A DNA stretch of 64,000 nucleotides. Origin: Taxawa tesnikishii (nom. ined.) (taxonomy: Eukaryota > Ascomycota > Dothideomycetes > Dothideales). Shown one piece after another: positions 1 through 11,715 of the stretch. The position numbers were made by a program, and so were the translations under genes. The notes beneath the pieces are model-generated. The model saw nothing but the letters and a program-made list of their open reading frames with translations. It searched no databases and was not told the origin of the DNA. Location of the stretch: the NCBI GenBank assembly GCA_030247885.1, contig JAPDRO010000002.1:1860001-1924000 (forward strand), given 5' to 3'. How positions within the stretch are numbered: position 1 is the first letter of the stretch; each line of letters opens with the position of its first letter.

Positions 1-1045
1 CGAGAAAGTGCTTTGGAAGATTTCGACAACTCCAGCTTTGGCTGCGCAGACGATGCAGACGGGGGCGTCGGAGGCTTAGACGGAACGAAAAGCCCGGCAG
101 AGCCGCTACGGAGGACTGGATAGGCATTAGACCAACCTGCGGTCGCGATCTGAGAAAAAAGTACCACGATAGCAGTATATAAGACCAAGTTTGGTACACC
201 AGAAGGCTCTGTTGCCCAGAAGGGGCCAATGAGTTGACCAAGCTGCGGTTCGACTATCAGACACAACCTGACATGGGAAGCTGACTGTACTCACCGCGGC
301 ACCCAACGGATTAGCAAGTGATGCAACGGCTGTGGCAGAGACCCTTCCTTTGTCAGTAAACCAAAGATCGCTATACCGCGTCGGTGCAGATAATACGAAA
401 GGCTGCGCAAAGCCACTTCCAGTGTCGTCAGCCAAAGTTCGACATGAAGTTTTCGGAAACACCTACATAAGGATTTGGGAAAACAAGACCGCTCCGTAGT
501 TGCCTCCGGCTATCCTAGTTCCAGCATAGCGAATCCAATTACCAACGAGAATCAGGACACTTGCGGCGAGGATGGCGGCCTTGGGTCCGCCCTTGTTCAA
601 CGTCCATATAACCAAGGGGCCACCAGAACGAAAGCGAACAAAAACCAGTACTGAGCCAATTGATGGCGCTTTCCGACACGCCGAAGTACTGCGCGCATGT
701 ACTTGATGAAGCAGCAAAAGTGAGCCACTGCGATTTTCAGCCTAACACCAGAGCAAAAGAAGCAATCCCACTCACGTCCCAGCTTACTGCGATGTTGAGC
801 AGTACCAGCTGGATCAGTCCGAACCAACGTCGTTTGTAGACTCGATATTCCACATGTTGAGTGGGCTGGTGTTGTTCATACACGGAAGCATCGAAACTCG
901 GACCAGCGGTGACGTGGCTGACGGTTGTCTGACCACCCTTGCTTTGCGGCTCTTCAATGTGCTCCATTTCTATATCCGTATGGTGTTGCGAAAGTAGTCG
1001 TTCTGCGCTGTGCTGCCGTGGAGCCTTCGGAGTGCCGATGGCCAT
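1..1045 (-). CDS. FLVCR-like major facilitator transporter (partial, 3' end outside window)
   Basis: The 5' part of a multi-pass MFS carrier; the rest lies beyond the left edge. The ATG is at 1045. Exons are 776-1045, 467-727, 295-415 and 242 downward, with introns of 48, 51 and 52 bp. The acidic N-tail is followed by the motif [11 protein letters not shown] at the first membrane helix, then helices ending in IWTLNKGG (the usual MFS loop 2-3) and [11 protein letters not shown]. This order matches fungal relatives of the animal FLVCR carriers; the substrate (heme, choline or other) cannot be told from sequence. Exon 2 needs one extra base at the A run 640-644 and one at the G run 616-619. With both, the exon phases agree. 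Whether another intron lies below about 170 is unclear. Confidence 0.8.
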
Positions 1046-1655
1046 CAGTTCAGAATGTCGCGCCGACCCTTTCCATCTATAACACTAGTATTCCTCTCAG
1101 TGGGGAGACGGCCTACGATATGGCTTATGTTCTACCACCAATGAAATGCTAGAGTTAATAAGCATACACGACGAAGGCAATAGAGCCAAGCTCAAGTAAC
1201 GCTCGATTGAAATTCAAATACGATAACCCCGCAGCCAGTCCAATATGTCGGTAGCAACCCACGAAGGTGTGTCTTCGGAGGACGGAGGAGGGAAGAGTTG
1301 CGACCGTTGGAGAGATCAACCCCTATCTTGAGCCCTAAGCCGACGGGCCGACCCTTGACGTGCAGCTGAAAGCGTGGGGTTTATGACGAGAAGCTCATGG
1401 AAGCCACACCGTAGAGGGTACCATGAACCTTCGATACATTCGCCTCCTCAGACGACATGCGCCTTCCACACCACATTTCCACAACTCTTCGGAATTTGCC
1501 CGTCGCTATGCCCTGCTGCTGCCTCGCGTCCTTGTAACCGAAACGTGGGACTACATCGCGAAGCTCTGAGCCGGACGATCACCTCGTGGCCTTGCCTCGC
1601 GTATCCCGCTTGAAATCTACCATCACCACTCTATTTTGGGGGCAGTTGTTTCACG
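1046..1655. promoter_or_regulatory. Divergent intergenic region, transporter and HUL5
   Basis: This 610 bp stretch separates two divergently transcribed genes and must hold both promoters. Short open frames here show no recognisable protein. I see no clear TATA box or repeated motif. Confidence 0.5.
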
Positions 1656-4600
1656 ATGTTTCAGTCTTTCACCGGCACGTCGCGGAAACCACGCCAGGTC
1701 AACCTCTCTGGACGCAAACCGAACCCATTTGCCGCTGCCGGTGGATCAGGCGGTCCTCAGCAGGCGGTGCTTAGCGCACATCAAGACCGTCAGCAAAGAC
1801 AGCAACAACGTGCGGAACTCAATGCTGCGAAGAACATCCAGAAGACATGGCGGGGATACAACTGCCGGAAGAGAGCTAGGGATGCGTGGAGACGGCAGTG
1901 GGATGCTACGGAAGAGCAGGCAAGGAATGCAAGGTTCTACAGGTCGGCCGAGGAGTCACTCGCTGCCCTGCGCAGACTACTTCTTTTCTTCAGCGTGCAT
2001 GAAGAGACGGACACAGAAAGGTTGATTCGGTATGGAAGACGGCAAGTGGAGACAGTGGCCGTGCAAGGGAACTGCTCGGGAAGCGCCTGGAATATAGAAT
2101 ACCTCCGTTTGGAGAGGGCATGCTTGGCAGCTTTGAGGGAGAGAGTCCGCACACGACAGGTGAGTAGGCGACGATTCTCACGTTTCTCATACCTGCTTCC
2201 GTTGCGAAGCCGTTGCAGACCTTCTGCTGATAACGTAACGTGGTTTTCTGACTTCTCGTATTTTAGAGCGGTGTGGATGATTTACTCCAAGTTCTGACGT
2301 TTTCAGTGGCGCAAACTGAAAGCGTGCCTACGGACTACTTCCAAACCATGGCCGATCTGGCTGAAGCGTTACAATCACCCTCGGAGATATATTACGCGGC
2401 TGTCACAGCACCGTTGAAATCAGAGAGCAACTACGCAGGATTTGCTGAATCCTACCTCACCTTCCCTCAGAATGAGGAGCATCTTGACAAAATTGCACCT
2501 CATCTAAACAGCGCTGCCCTTGTGCGAGCGACTGGACACGCTGCAGACCGGGTGGTATCAGACATCAGACGCAGTCTCTGGCTTCTTGGGCAGTTCCTCT
2601 ATGTTACAGAAATTTGCGGCAACACACAATCCGAGTCGAGTATCTGGCGCTTGACGAACATCCACATTGTCGCTACATTGATGGCTTCGGTTGCTGACGT
2701 TATTGCTGGATCGCCCGACTCCCCTCGGCTGAGTTGGGTAACCGCGACTACGACAAACAATATCTGTCCAAGTTCTCTACTCAGAGTGTCAGTATCACAC
2801 TGAACAGGTTTCTACAGCAGCAGTTCGTTCGCTTGGTAGACCAACAAGCTGTACGCTCATTGCTTGCATCGTCCCCGCAGAATGGCATAGGTGCAGATGC
2901 AGGAGGTCTGCTAGCTGGTTATGCCTTGACTCTGTTACGCGTCTTCCCTCGACGAGCCGATGATATTCGCATGTGGCTTTACCTTGGTCCGCCTGGAAGC
3001 GATGGAGCGCCAATAATCGCTTGGTTCTGGAAGAAAACAGAAGCTACTGAGGCATACCAGGCCATAAAGGACGAACCGAGGGCGGTGATAGATCTTCTCA
3101 AGCCAAAACGGGCATCAATGCCTGCGTGGCAACCTCCAAACGCAATACTACCAGGTTTCCAGCAGCGAGATGATCAATGGCGTGTAATCCTGGTTTTCTT
3201 AGAACTTTACACATTTGTGATCAAGCTCATGGACGATGAAGAGTTTCTCAGGGAGTCGAGAGGGACAGCACGTTTGAATCCCTTGGAGAAATCTCAAATC
3301 CGGGATCTTACCATCTTCCTAAAGAATATGGGCTTCACCATGTACTTCAACTCTACGGACATCACCAGTTTCGGGGATCTGGCTGGCATCAGTGTGGATT
3401 ACGTCAAAGGTTTGGTAACAGGTCTCTTGCGGTCGATATACGAGCGTGACTCTCGGCGGCATTTCCTTCCGAAGGGCCACTGGTTGATGACTTCGCGTCT
3501 TGATATGAGCAACTTCATTTCAGCCGTGGTTGCAGAAGAGGAAAGTCGGAAGCAACTACAAGACCAGGATGAAGACGACGATCAGATGGGGTCAGATTCG
3601 GATGAAGAGTGGTACGCTAGTGCGCACCGTACCACACGGGAAGCCCATATGCGAGAAAAACGATTACGGGCTCAGAGACACGCAAGCAAGAAGAGGTATT
3701 TGCAGTCCGTGGCACCAAGGTTGGAAATCCTCCAGAACATGCCTTTCTTCATTCCATTCGAGACCAGGGTCCAGATCTTCCGCGAGTTCATTCATCTCGA
3801 TCAGGAGAAACGCCGCAACGGTTACGTGGAACCAGACCTCTGGCGACAATCCATGATGTTTCAACGTGATGGCAGCGGTGAACGAGAACTGGCGCGTCAC
3901 CATGCTAAGATCAGGCGGAAGCATGAATTTGAAGATGCCCTGGAAGAATTTTATAGCCTTGGAGAAGCTTTGAAGGAGCCGATACAAATCACGTTTGTGG
4001 ACGAATTCGATATCGTTGAGGCCGGGATCGACGGTGGTGGTGTTACAAAGGAGTTTTTGACGAGCACCACAAGCCAAGCCTTTCATCCGGAGCGAGGCCT
4101 GTTTACCACAAACGAGAAGCATTTACTCTACCCGAATCCGACAATGGTAGAGGAGACGAAGGCGCTTTTCCACGGAAATCGCGAGGCCCTGGCAAGACTT
4201 GCGCAAGAATACGAGTTTGCCGGTCGGATCATCGGCAAATGCATGTATGAAGGCATTCTTGTCGACGTCACCTTCGCACCCTTCTTCCTCTTGAAGTGGG
4301 CTCTCACTGGTGGCGAAGGAGCCGCTTCCGGAGAGACAAGCTACCGTGCAAACATCAACGACTTGCGGGATCTGGACGAACAGCTTTATGCAGGGCTATT
4401 GTACATCAAGAACTATCCTGGCAACGTTGAAGAAGACTTCTCCCTCAACATGACCATCAACGACAATATTCCGTTGCCCGGAGGAGGAGAGAAGACTGTC
4501 GAGCGAGAGCTGATCCCCAACGGCGCCAACGTTCCCGTCACCAACGAGAATCGCCTCATTTATATCAGTCGCGTGGCTCGCTATCGCCTGCAAATGCAGT

Positions 4601-5073
4601 CCGCCGCACAGACGAAAGCCTTCCTCAAGGGCCTCTCATCCATTATCCAACCCAGCTGGCTTAGCATGTTCAACCAAGCCGAACTCCAAACCTTGATCGG
4701 CGGTGCCGCCTCTTCAATTAACATCGACGACCTCCGCCGCAACACACAATACGGCGGCGTGTACGTGATCGGCGACGATCAGCAGGAGCACCCGAGCGTG
4801 CGTATGTTCTGGGACGTCATGGAGTCGATGAGCGACGAGGACCGCAGGAAGGTGTTGAAATTTGTGACAAGCACTCCGCGCGCGCCGCTGCTTGGGTTTG
4901 GCAGTCTCAATCCAAGATTCAGTATTAGGGATGCCGGGGACGACGAGAACCGCTTTCCGACGACGAGTACGTGCGTCAACCTTCTTAAGCTGCCGAGGTA
5001 TAGGAGCGAGAATATGTTGAGGGAGAAGTTGTTGTATGCTGTTAATTCGGGAGCTGGGTTTGATCTGAGTTGA
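1656..5073 (+). CDS. HUL5: HECT-type E3 ubiquitin ligase, Hul5/UBE3C type
   Basis: About 1,090-1,100 residues. Exon 1 is 1656-2159, intron 2160-2266, then exon 2 from 2267. An IQ-like motif (AAKNIQKTWRGYNCRKRAR) near residue 60 is typical of the Hul5/UBE3C group. The C-terminal HECT domain covers roughly the last 350 residues, with DEFDIVEAGIDGGGVTKEF at its start and the catalytic cysteine in TSTCVNLLKLP (codon 4972-4974), about 33 residues from the end. The family extends ubiquitin chains on proteasome-bound and misfolded proteins. Near 2699-2733 the frame changes: either a very short 35-44 bp intron with GT-AG ends is removed, or one base is missing at 2734-2735. Both restore the frame, and I cannot choose between them. 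Confidence 0.92.
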
Positions 5074-6051
5074 GAGAAGGTGGACTACCTTGCCGGAGGA
5101 TTTTTGAGTGGCGCGGCCTATCTGATTGCATCTTTTGCAAGCGCCGTGGGAGTGTCCACGGCAGGGAAGCGGGGAGTTGGGATTAGATTTACGCTCGGTC
5201 GATCATTGTTACAGGTTACACATCGTGGCAGGTTATCACGATCTTTGCATGAATACAAATAGCGCGGCATTTCAAAAGGAGCACATAAGAAGAGAGGCCT
5301 GTGTAGACTCTCAATTCCGAAACTATCTCTGGTTGCACGGCAGTCATGTCCGAGTGCTTACATAGAAGTGTGTCTACGTGGATGTGTTCACACGCCATCG
5401 CTTTGATGACTCTATCCCGCCGATTTTCTGTTCACCACATCGTTCTTCTGCGAAACGGCTATACCGAACATGAGTACACCGAGATGCGCGGGGGCAGGAG
5501 CTTGCGTGGACGCTGTTTCACTTAACAAGCCGGCTGAGTGAGGAGACGAAGCAGAACGACCAGAAGCTCCAAATCACAACTCACGAGACGTTCGCAGGAC
5601 TTCAGCAGTACCGAGCTGGAGATTATGACTTTTGTCTGTGTATTCACCGCGAGATGTAGTATCATAAATAGAATGACCAGAAAGGTCATCATTCTTCTTC
5701 GTCAAACCTGGATCCCACTTTCGGTCCTGTCTGTGTCGACGTCTACAAACAGCAAGATGTGTGTAGAGAATATGTTAATGAGGTAGCAGGCTTCTGATCG
5801 GATACTTTAAGAAAAGCTTGACCGAATGGAGCGGCAAATTATCCGCGACCGAAGGATCAGTTGGGGAGACATTACTTGTTTTGCTGTTTCCGAGAAGGAA
5901 AAAGAAAGAGATAAGCGTTGTCTAGTTCGATGGTCAAGGTTTGGAGTAGAGCGGAGTGCTAACCGTACATTGGGCACCAAATGTCATGATACAAACTTCT
6001 TCACACTCATCCTCACGGACCCTTACCCGTCGTCACACAAAACCCTTGCCT
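5074..6051. other. Intergenic, convergent 3' ends
   Basis: This 978 bp stretch lies between the stops of the convergent ligase and P450 genes. Several short frames occur on both strands, but none has conserved motifs or splice structure. I see no gene or repeat. Confidence 0.5.
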
Positions 6052-7773
6052 TCAAGCCGGGAACAGTCCTACTTGCGTTCCGTTCAAGGAGCAAAGCGTG
6101 ACGGCTACTTTTTCAGTCCATGGCTCTGGGTCTCGCGGCTCGATGCTATGAAAATGCTGCATCAAGCGAATAGTCACGTAGTACGTCTCCGTGAGGGCGT
6201 ATTGTTCTGCCAGCGTCCGTCAGCCATTTTGCATACACAAAACGTCAAGGCTTTCCACTTACGACCCAAGCACACACGCGGGCCTCCGCCGAACGGAAGA
6301 TAACCCTGTCAGAGGTATCAGAAACTAGTTTACCAAAGACTTTGAGGATACGTCTTACCCATCCCGGGCGCAACGAGGAGCTCTCCCACCTGTCGGGATT
6401 GAAGTCGAGCGCATCTTCACCAAAGATGTCTTTGCGTCGGTGCATACTCCACATGTTGTACACGAATTGTCCTCCTTCGGGAACAAAGAGTGGGGATTGG
6501 CCGTCCGGTCCGCCACCCAACGGAAGCAAAGTGTCTTTTATGGCGATTTTTGACAACAATGGTACAGGCGGATACAGCCGTAGTGCTGCCTTGTGTTAGC
6601 TAGATGATTCAATCTGCTGCACCATGGGGCGGTTAGGAACCCACTTTCACTCGCGCAGTGCTTCAAGTATCTCATGTTCCTCAACTTCTCATACGTCGGC
6701 AGCTTGCCTTCCAGCCCATCAACCTCCGCCTGCAACTTCTTCCACACTCGCGGGTATCGCGCGAGCATGAACCACAGAGTGCTGAGCAAGCTGGCCGTCG
6801 TGTCTCGGCCCGCAACCAGGAAATTGAGCACCTCGTTCTTGAGCCGGAGCGGATCGTCCGTTTCCTTAGCCAATTCATGGAGGAAAACATACTTCTCTTC
6901 TTCTACGCCCGCCTCGCCGCGCTCCTTCGCTTCAAGATGTTTGCGCCGGTACTCAAGCGCATGTTCTACATAAGGATCAACCAACCGCCGCACCTCCCTG
7001 ATCGCAGCCTTGACTTCGGCATGCGAAATTAGATGATAGAACCATCCTCGCTGACTGCGATCTGTCGCGTCCTTGAGTCCCAACTCAATTCCCTTCGCGA
7101 ACTGCTCCTGCAGTTTTGAGTGCCCTGGCAATAGGGTTCTGGTGCTCTCGCCCATCAGGAATTCCGTACTGGCATCCATCGAATAGCGATGAAAGAGCTC
7201 CTGAAGATCTACAGTGGAGCCATCACGCGGCAGCAGCGCCAGCAGGTTCTGCATGTGCTCCTCGAGCGCGTCCAGATCCGCGACTTGGTCCCGGGCAAAA
7301 TTTGGTCGTACCATAGCGCGGGAGTGCTGCCAGTATGCGCCGTCTGTCGTGAAGATCCCATCACCAAGGAGATCCTTAATCAGCACCTGACGAATTGGCC
7401 CGATGGCCCAGTCGTCGAATCTGGTCGACAGCGCGGTTTTGATATTCTCCGGCTCGTCGGTCCAGACTAAATACATGGAAAAAGTGTGATTGATCATAGT
7501 AGGAGAGTAGCGTTTGTGCAGGTCAACCAAGTAATCGAGGAAGCGGCGGCTCTTTGCTGCTCTGACGATTTGCAAGGCAAAGTCGAGCCCGAGGATTGGC
7601 TCTTTGAATGGATAGCGGTGGGCTGCGGGCGCGGGGAAGCAGTTGTTTGCGCGCATGAATGCCCAAGTACGCCTATAGCGCGAGAATCTGCGGTATGCAA
7701 AGTAGAGACATAGTGAAATGAAGAAAGAGTATATAGCAACAGACGAAATGGATTGCTCCTTGCTCGCAGCCAT
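6052..7773 (-). CDS. Cytochrome P450, CYP52-like
   Basis: A 517-residue monooxygenase in four exons (6645-7773, 6359-6585, 6263-6305, 6052-6206; introns 59, 53 and 56 bp, all GT-AG and in phase). The N-terminal membrane anchor is VAIYSFFISLCLYFAYRRF at residues 12-30. Other hallmarks are the I-helix AGRDTTAS, the K-helix ETLR restored by splicing at 6585/6645, and the heme loop FGGGPRVCLG with the ligand Cys464. The overall pattern (FDDWAIGP, LGDGIFTTDGAYWQHSR) fits the CYP52/CYP63 clan, whose known members hydroxylate alkanes and fatty acids at the chain end in the ER membrane. The substrate here is inferred, not shown. An open frame continues upstream to 7953, but the ATG at 7773 directly precedes the anchor and is the better start. 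Confidence 0.9.
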
Positions 7774-8628
7774 GTCGTTCGAGCGTCTCCAGCGGCCACA
7801 AAAGGAAGGGGTTGGAAGATAGGGTAGGGCAAGGTATGACCACTTATCAAGGCATGGAAGGAAAAGTACCTTGCTTGTATACTTACTGAACAGACCGCTG
7901 TGGTTTTTGGGGCCAGAACGCATGGTTAGAGACTCACAGCATAGGCCCGACATGGATTAGATGACTCAAATGGATGGGCTGACGTCTGGGACGGATGCAT
8001 GCCGGACGATCGTTGCAGAAAACCAATCACGACAACTCGCACTAATGGCCTGATACGCCATACACCACGAGGACTTGACTTCATTACACCAAGAACATAA
8101 ATATAGCACAGCAGGCAGCCACCGAAGCAAAGGCATGACCCGAGGGGTGTGAACCGGAAGGGAAGGGAAGAGTGTTACATGCACAAGGTGCAGTAGCATA
8201 AGGTGGATGGTATATGCAATGCAATGCGCGTTGAATGGACGCCGGAAACGCGAGCGAAAGTCTACAGTTTGTCAAACCCCCTTCTCATGCTCTTGTCTCG
8301 CTCTTGCAGAAGAATTCACGCCGTCTAGAACATGCTGCTGGACTCTGTACGTTCCTGCTAGGCTGCAACAAGAGGATCAGAGGCAGAGCTTATTACCCCT
8401 GTATTCCCTGTATTGGTTGCTTGTCATTACCCCTCTTTTGTCTGACCTTCCAAACACGCGGTTGCAGAGCCCTGTACATCTTTCTCGAGCCAACCTTCGA
8501 GAGATCCCCGTGCGCAAATTCGCGTGGAATTTGTCCTAACCCAACAGCAGCTGATCACCTCATTGTTTCCCTGAACCGTCGCAGACGACGTGTCGAACGG
8601 CCTGTGCCGCGGCACGTTCTCTTTCGCA
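7774..8628. other. Intergenic, no supported gene
   Basis: This is the upstream region of the P450 and the space before the 2EXR-like fragment. Short frames occur on both strands without recognisable content. Confidence 0.45.
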
Positions 8629-9014
8629 ATGGATGACTCCCCCTCGGACGGCTGCCTCTGGAGATTCGCACCATGATCTGGCGTTGTCTCGCGGAATCTA
8701 CTGAGGCATACGAAGACATCGACACCGCGTTCAAGCTCGATGCAGATCTATGTACCTTGGTTTCCCGATATCACGCGATAATGAGAACTTGCAAGCAAGC
8801 ACGGGAGGAATTCTTGCGTGTAAACTGGGGCGAAGCACTCGAGCCACACCATTGCTTCATAGTTGTCATAAGCGAAAGGAACGACCGGGGCTCGGGATCT
8901 AAGGTCTTGTTCGAGAATGGGAGTAGAAAAGACGCACGAGTCCATGAGAACGGCGGTGCTCTCGAGAAGCGGTCGGCAGCAATATCTGGCTACATATTCG
9001 CTGACGATTTTTGA
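8629..9014 (+). CDS. 2EXR/F-box-like hypothetical protein (doubtful, possibly broken)
   Basis: The segment RLPLEIRTMIWRCL followed by a conserved-looking helix (LVSRYHAIMRTCKQAR) resembles the opening of 2EXR-type proteins, which are abundant in filamentous ascomycetes and of unknown function. The ATG at 8629 is in frame with this motif only if the C run 8639-8643 had one more base; as written the frame is open from 8673. The reading frame stops at 9014 after a T run. Such proteins are usually longer, so the 3' part may be lost or also affected by a run-length error. I cannot tell a pseudogene from a sequencing fault. Confidence 0.4.
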
Positions 9015-9590
9015 ACTGGCCCTTGTTACCGTCGATCTATCCGACTCTTGATGCGATATGATCAACGCTGTCTTCTGAAAGCGGCGGACGTGCGGAGGCA
9101 AGTAACAAATCGTGGTAACACGACGGTACTCAGGGGAACGCAACGAGGGGTGGCAATTGGCTTTATCATGTACGACCCTTCTCCGTCCGTCTCGCATTCG
9201 TGGCATCCTTCGATGTATCTCTCTTCGACAAAGGCAAAGCTTGGAGTCCCGGATACGCAAATTGTCATTTAATCGGGGATCAATTCCATCGTGCACTGAC
9301 CCGGCATCCTTGCTTTGTATACCCAACAACAGACAAATGAGCTTCACTCGTTCTTGAGGCCGAAATCGTTAGTACGGCAGGACAATGGGAGGAGCAAAAT
9401 CACCTACCTGAGACGTGTATTTGCAGATAGGTCAGCCGTGGTGTTGAACGTGTGGAAGAGGTCCACCCGGGCTCAATCCTTGCTTGTCTCACCAAATCGT
9501 TGGATGGCTGCAGACAATATTCCAGATTACTTCCTGAACGGCAAAAACGAACTGATAACCACATGGGCCACGTACCAAAACAGAAGGTCA
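9015..9590. other. Intergenic
   Basis: I see no convincing gene. A 199-residue frame on the minus strand (8748-9347) overlaps the plus-strand 2EXR-like motif and has no family features of its own. Confidence 0.4.
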
Positions 9591-9678
9591 GGGCCTGACC
9601 GTGGATCGAACACGGGGCCTCTTGCAACCGAGTCTTGATGTACCCAAAGCGAGAATCATACCACTAGACCATCAGGCC
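9591..9678 (-). tRNA. tRNA-Pro (UGG) with intron
   Basis: Read on the minus strand, GGCCTGA at the 5' end pairs perfectly with TCAGGCC at the 3' end (7 bp acceptor stem). The D-arm holds TGGTCTAGTGGTATG, which is both the A box and the eukaryotic tRNA-Pro signature. The anticodon loop reads TTTGGG..T, giving UGG. An insert of about 16 bases follows position 37, the standard intron site. The T-arm holds GTTCGATCC (B box). The anticodon stem has one C-A mismatch compared with the usual perfect stem. Confidence 0.9.
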
Positions 9679-10155
9679 AATAATAAATATAGGCTAGATT
9701 ATAAAAATATATATAGCACGTTTTTGTAATGTCACTGCCGAGGCCGCGTCAAGCACGCTTCCGTCCAAGATCTCATGTTAACCACGACGTGAGTTGTGCA
9801 TTCCATATACATCGTAAGACAGCAATAATGGCGCAGGAGGCTGTAGCGGATACAGCAGATGTTTTGACGACATGAGCATTTCATAATAAACAGCCATACG
9901 CACAGCTGAAGTCAAGCGCTCGCTTGCAGACTAGCTATGTATACACGATGCCTGTGAAAACCTCATCTCATCGACATAGTCCAAAACTCGTAGTGCCCCT
10001 CTTGCTTGGCACTCTTCGTTTCTCTCTGAGCCTTGTTCACGATTATGCATAATTGACGGATGATGCTCTGCTCTACCCTGAGAATCACCCACTCGCTGCG
10101 GACTTACGATGTGTCCGTTTCAACCTTCCTGCTCTCAACGTACGTTCTTTCAAGT
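9679..10155. other. Intergenic between tRNA and secreted-protein gene
   Basis: The first 50 bp next to the tRNA are AT-rich (ATAAATATAGG, ATATATATAG). No gene is recognised in the rest. Confidence 0.45.
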
Positions 10156-10979
10156 TTATCCTTCAGACGGGCGAAAAGCGACCTCGAGATCGTCAATGCA
10201 GAAAGGCCAGTCCTTGCCGTCTCGCGTCGCGCCGAAAGCCTCAACCATGTTGGTCCTGTTGCCCCAGTGCGGACCAAACAACTTCTGCATGTCCACATGG
10301 ATGGACGGGTGAATGCCCTGACCTCCGAAGAACATATACACAGAGCTCACGTTTTTGTAGTGCCCATCTTCAACCTCATACGCGTTGATCTGGATGCGGG
10401 TGAGATGAGGCGTCGACCATCCTACGGGCTTGATGGAAAGTGCTCTGAAGCTGAAATACTCTGACAGGTTCGCGACTTGCAGCGCAGTAGAGTTCGACAC
10501 GAAGCGTGGCCATGCTTCTCCGAAGACTCGCTCACCGAACAGTGAGTTCGGTGCAGATGATGCGCAATCCATGTCTCGGAAGTCGATTAGTTCCTGCTGC
10601 GCGGCGTAGGTCACGTTGACGACCTTGAAGGTGCTAAAGTCAAGGAACGAGTAGGCGGTCAGGTTCTCCTGTCCATTGCCAGTAAGGTCAATATCGTCGA
10701 ACTGGAACAGCAGATCATATTAGCACCTTGAACATGAAAATTTGCCTCCCTGCTTATACCCAGAAGGTCGGATCGACATACAGTCAAAGTGTTGAAACTA
10801 TCCTCCGAACTATTATCGTTTGGCTGTTCGTAAGCAAAGGTGGAAACCCCATCAGTAAGGACAATGCTATGGTCTCGAGCTGTGTCCATAATCTCTTGGT
10901 GCTGAGCATCGATAGCAGCTCCTTCGGCTAGACGCAGAGAGAGCAGCAAATTTACGACAGCGCAGCGCAAGAACAACAT
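10156..10979 (-). CDS. Secreted orphan protein
   Basis: A 247-residue protein in two exons (10782-10979 and 10156-10701, intron 10702-10781 with GTATGT...CAG). A hydrophobic N-terminus (LFLRCAVVNLLLSLRLAEG) followed by AAIDAQ looks like a cleavable signal peptide. Several N-x-S/T sites (NSS, NLT, NVT, NST, NLS, NVSS, NRT) suggest glycosylation. No domain is recognised. The sequence after the splice (FDDIDLTGNG) runs straight on, supporting the intron. It is divergently transcribed from the lycopene cyclase/phytoene synthase gene over a 736 bp gap. It might be a cell-wall protein or effector, but function is unknown. Confidence 0.75.
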
Positions 10980-11715
10980 GATTTAAAGAGTTGGCCTTGT
11001 TAGTTGTTGAGAGAACACGCTCGAAATCAACGAGAGTTAGAAGAATGATTTACTTGTTGGCTGAAGATGGAGCAGCAATCAAGGCGTTCCGTCAAACCTG
11101 TCAGGACGGGGTATCACCATACCGGTATAGAGAGGGGTAAAAGTCGAAGGATTACAGCCTGATTCAGCGCCAATGGCATCTCCATCTCGTATATCGTCGT
11201 ACATTTCCTACCTTGGTCTCGTTCCACTGCTATTTGCATACTGTAAAGCGGAATCTAGCCACATGTCATGGGGAACTACACGTCGGCCGTAAACTTGAGC
11301 AGATTGACAGCCTCTCGACGAGAAGAAAGAGCACTTTGTGCTTGGTAGCAAGGGATTGAGATGCAGCACGCAAGATGGACGCCAAGCTGACGCTGTGGCT
11401 TGCTGTCCTGCATGCGGAGCGCTGAATTCTCCGATCTCCACTGAACGAATGAGAAGCTGCTTCGGATCTGCTCGGAAACGAAGGGCCAAGGAAACAACAT
11501 GATGCTGGGCAACGCCCTGGTCTTGTTTGGAAGATTGCGTTGACCGCTCACAGACGAACAGGTTGGCCTTTTGTTGGCTTGCTGCCTGCCGGCTTGCCGT
11601 GTATTGCTGTGTTCTCGGTCCCGGCCTCTGCGCGCCTCTTCATGCTGTCTCCTGCACATACGCACACATCTCTGGATGGAAGTCCAATAACCACCACAAC
11701 TGCCAGCGCGCGAGA
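10980..11715. promoter_or_regulatory. Shared promoter, secreted protein and carotenoid cluster
   Basis: This 736 bp intergenic DNA lies between two divergent starts. A 172-residue minus-strand frame (11276-11794) overlaps exon 1 of the cyclase/synthase gene and has no family features. I see no strong operator-like repeat. Confidence 0.5.

Noticed and set aside
8748-9347. 199-residue minus-strand frame
   Set aside because: It overlaps the recognisable 2EXR-like motif on the other strand and has no domain or splice support.
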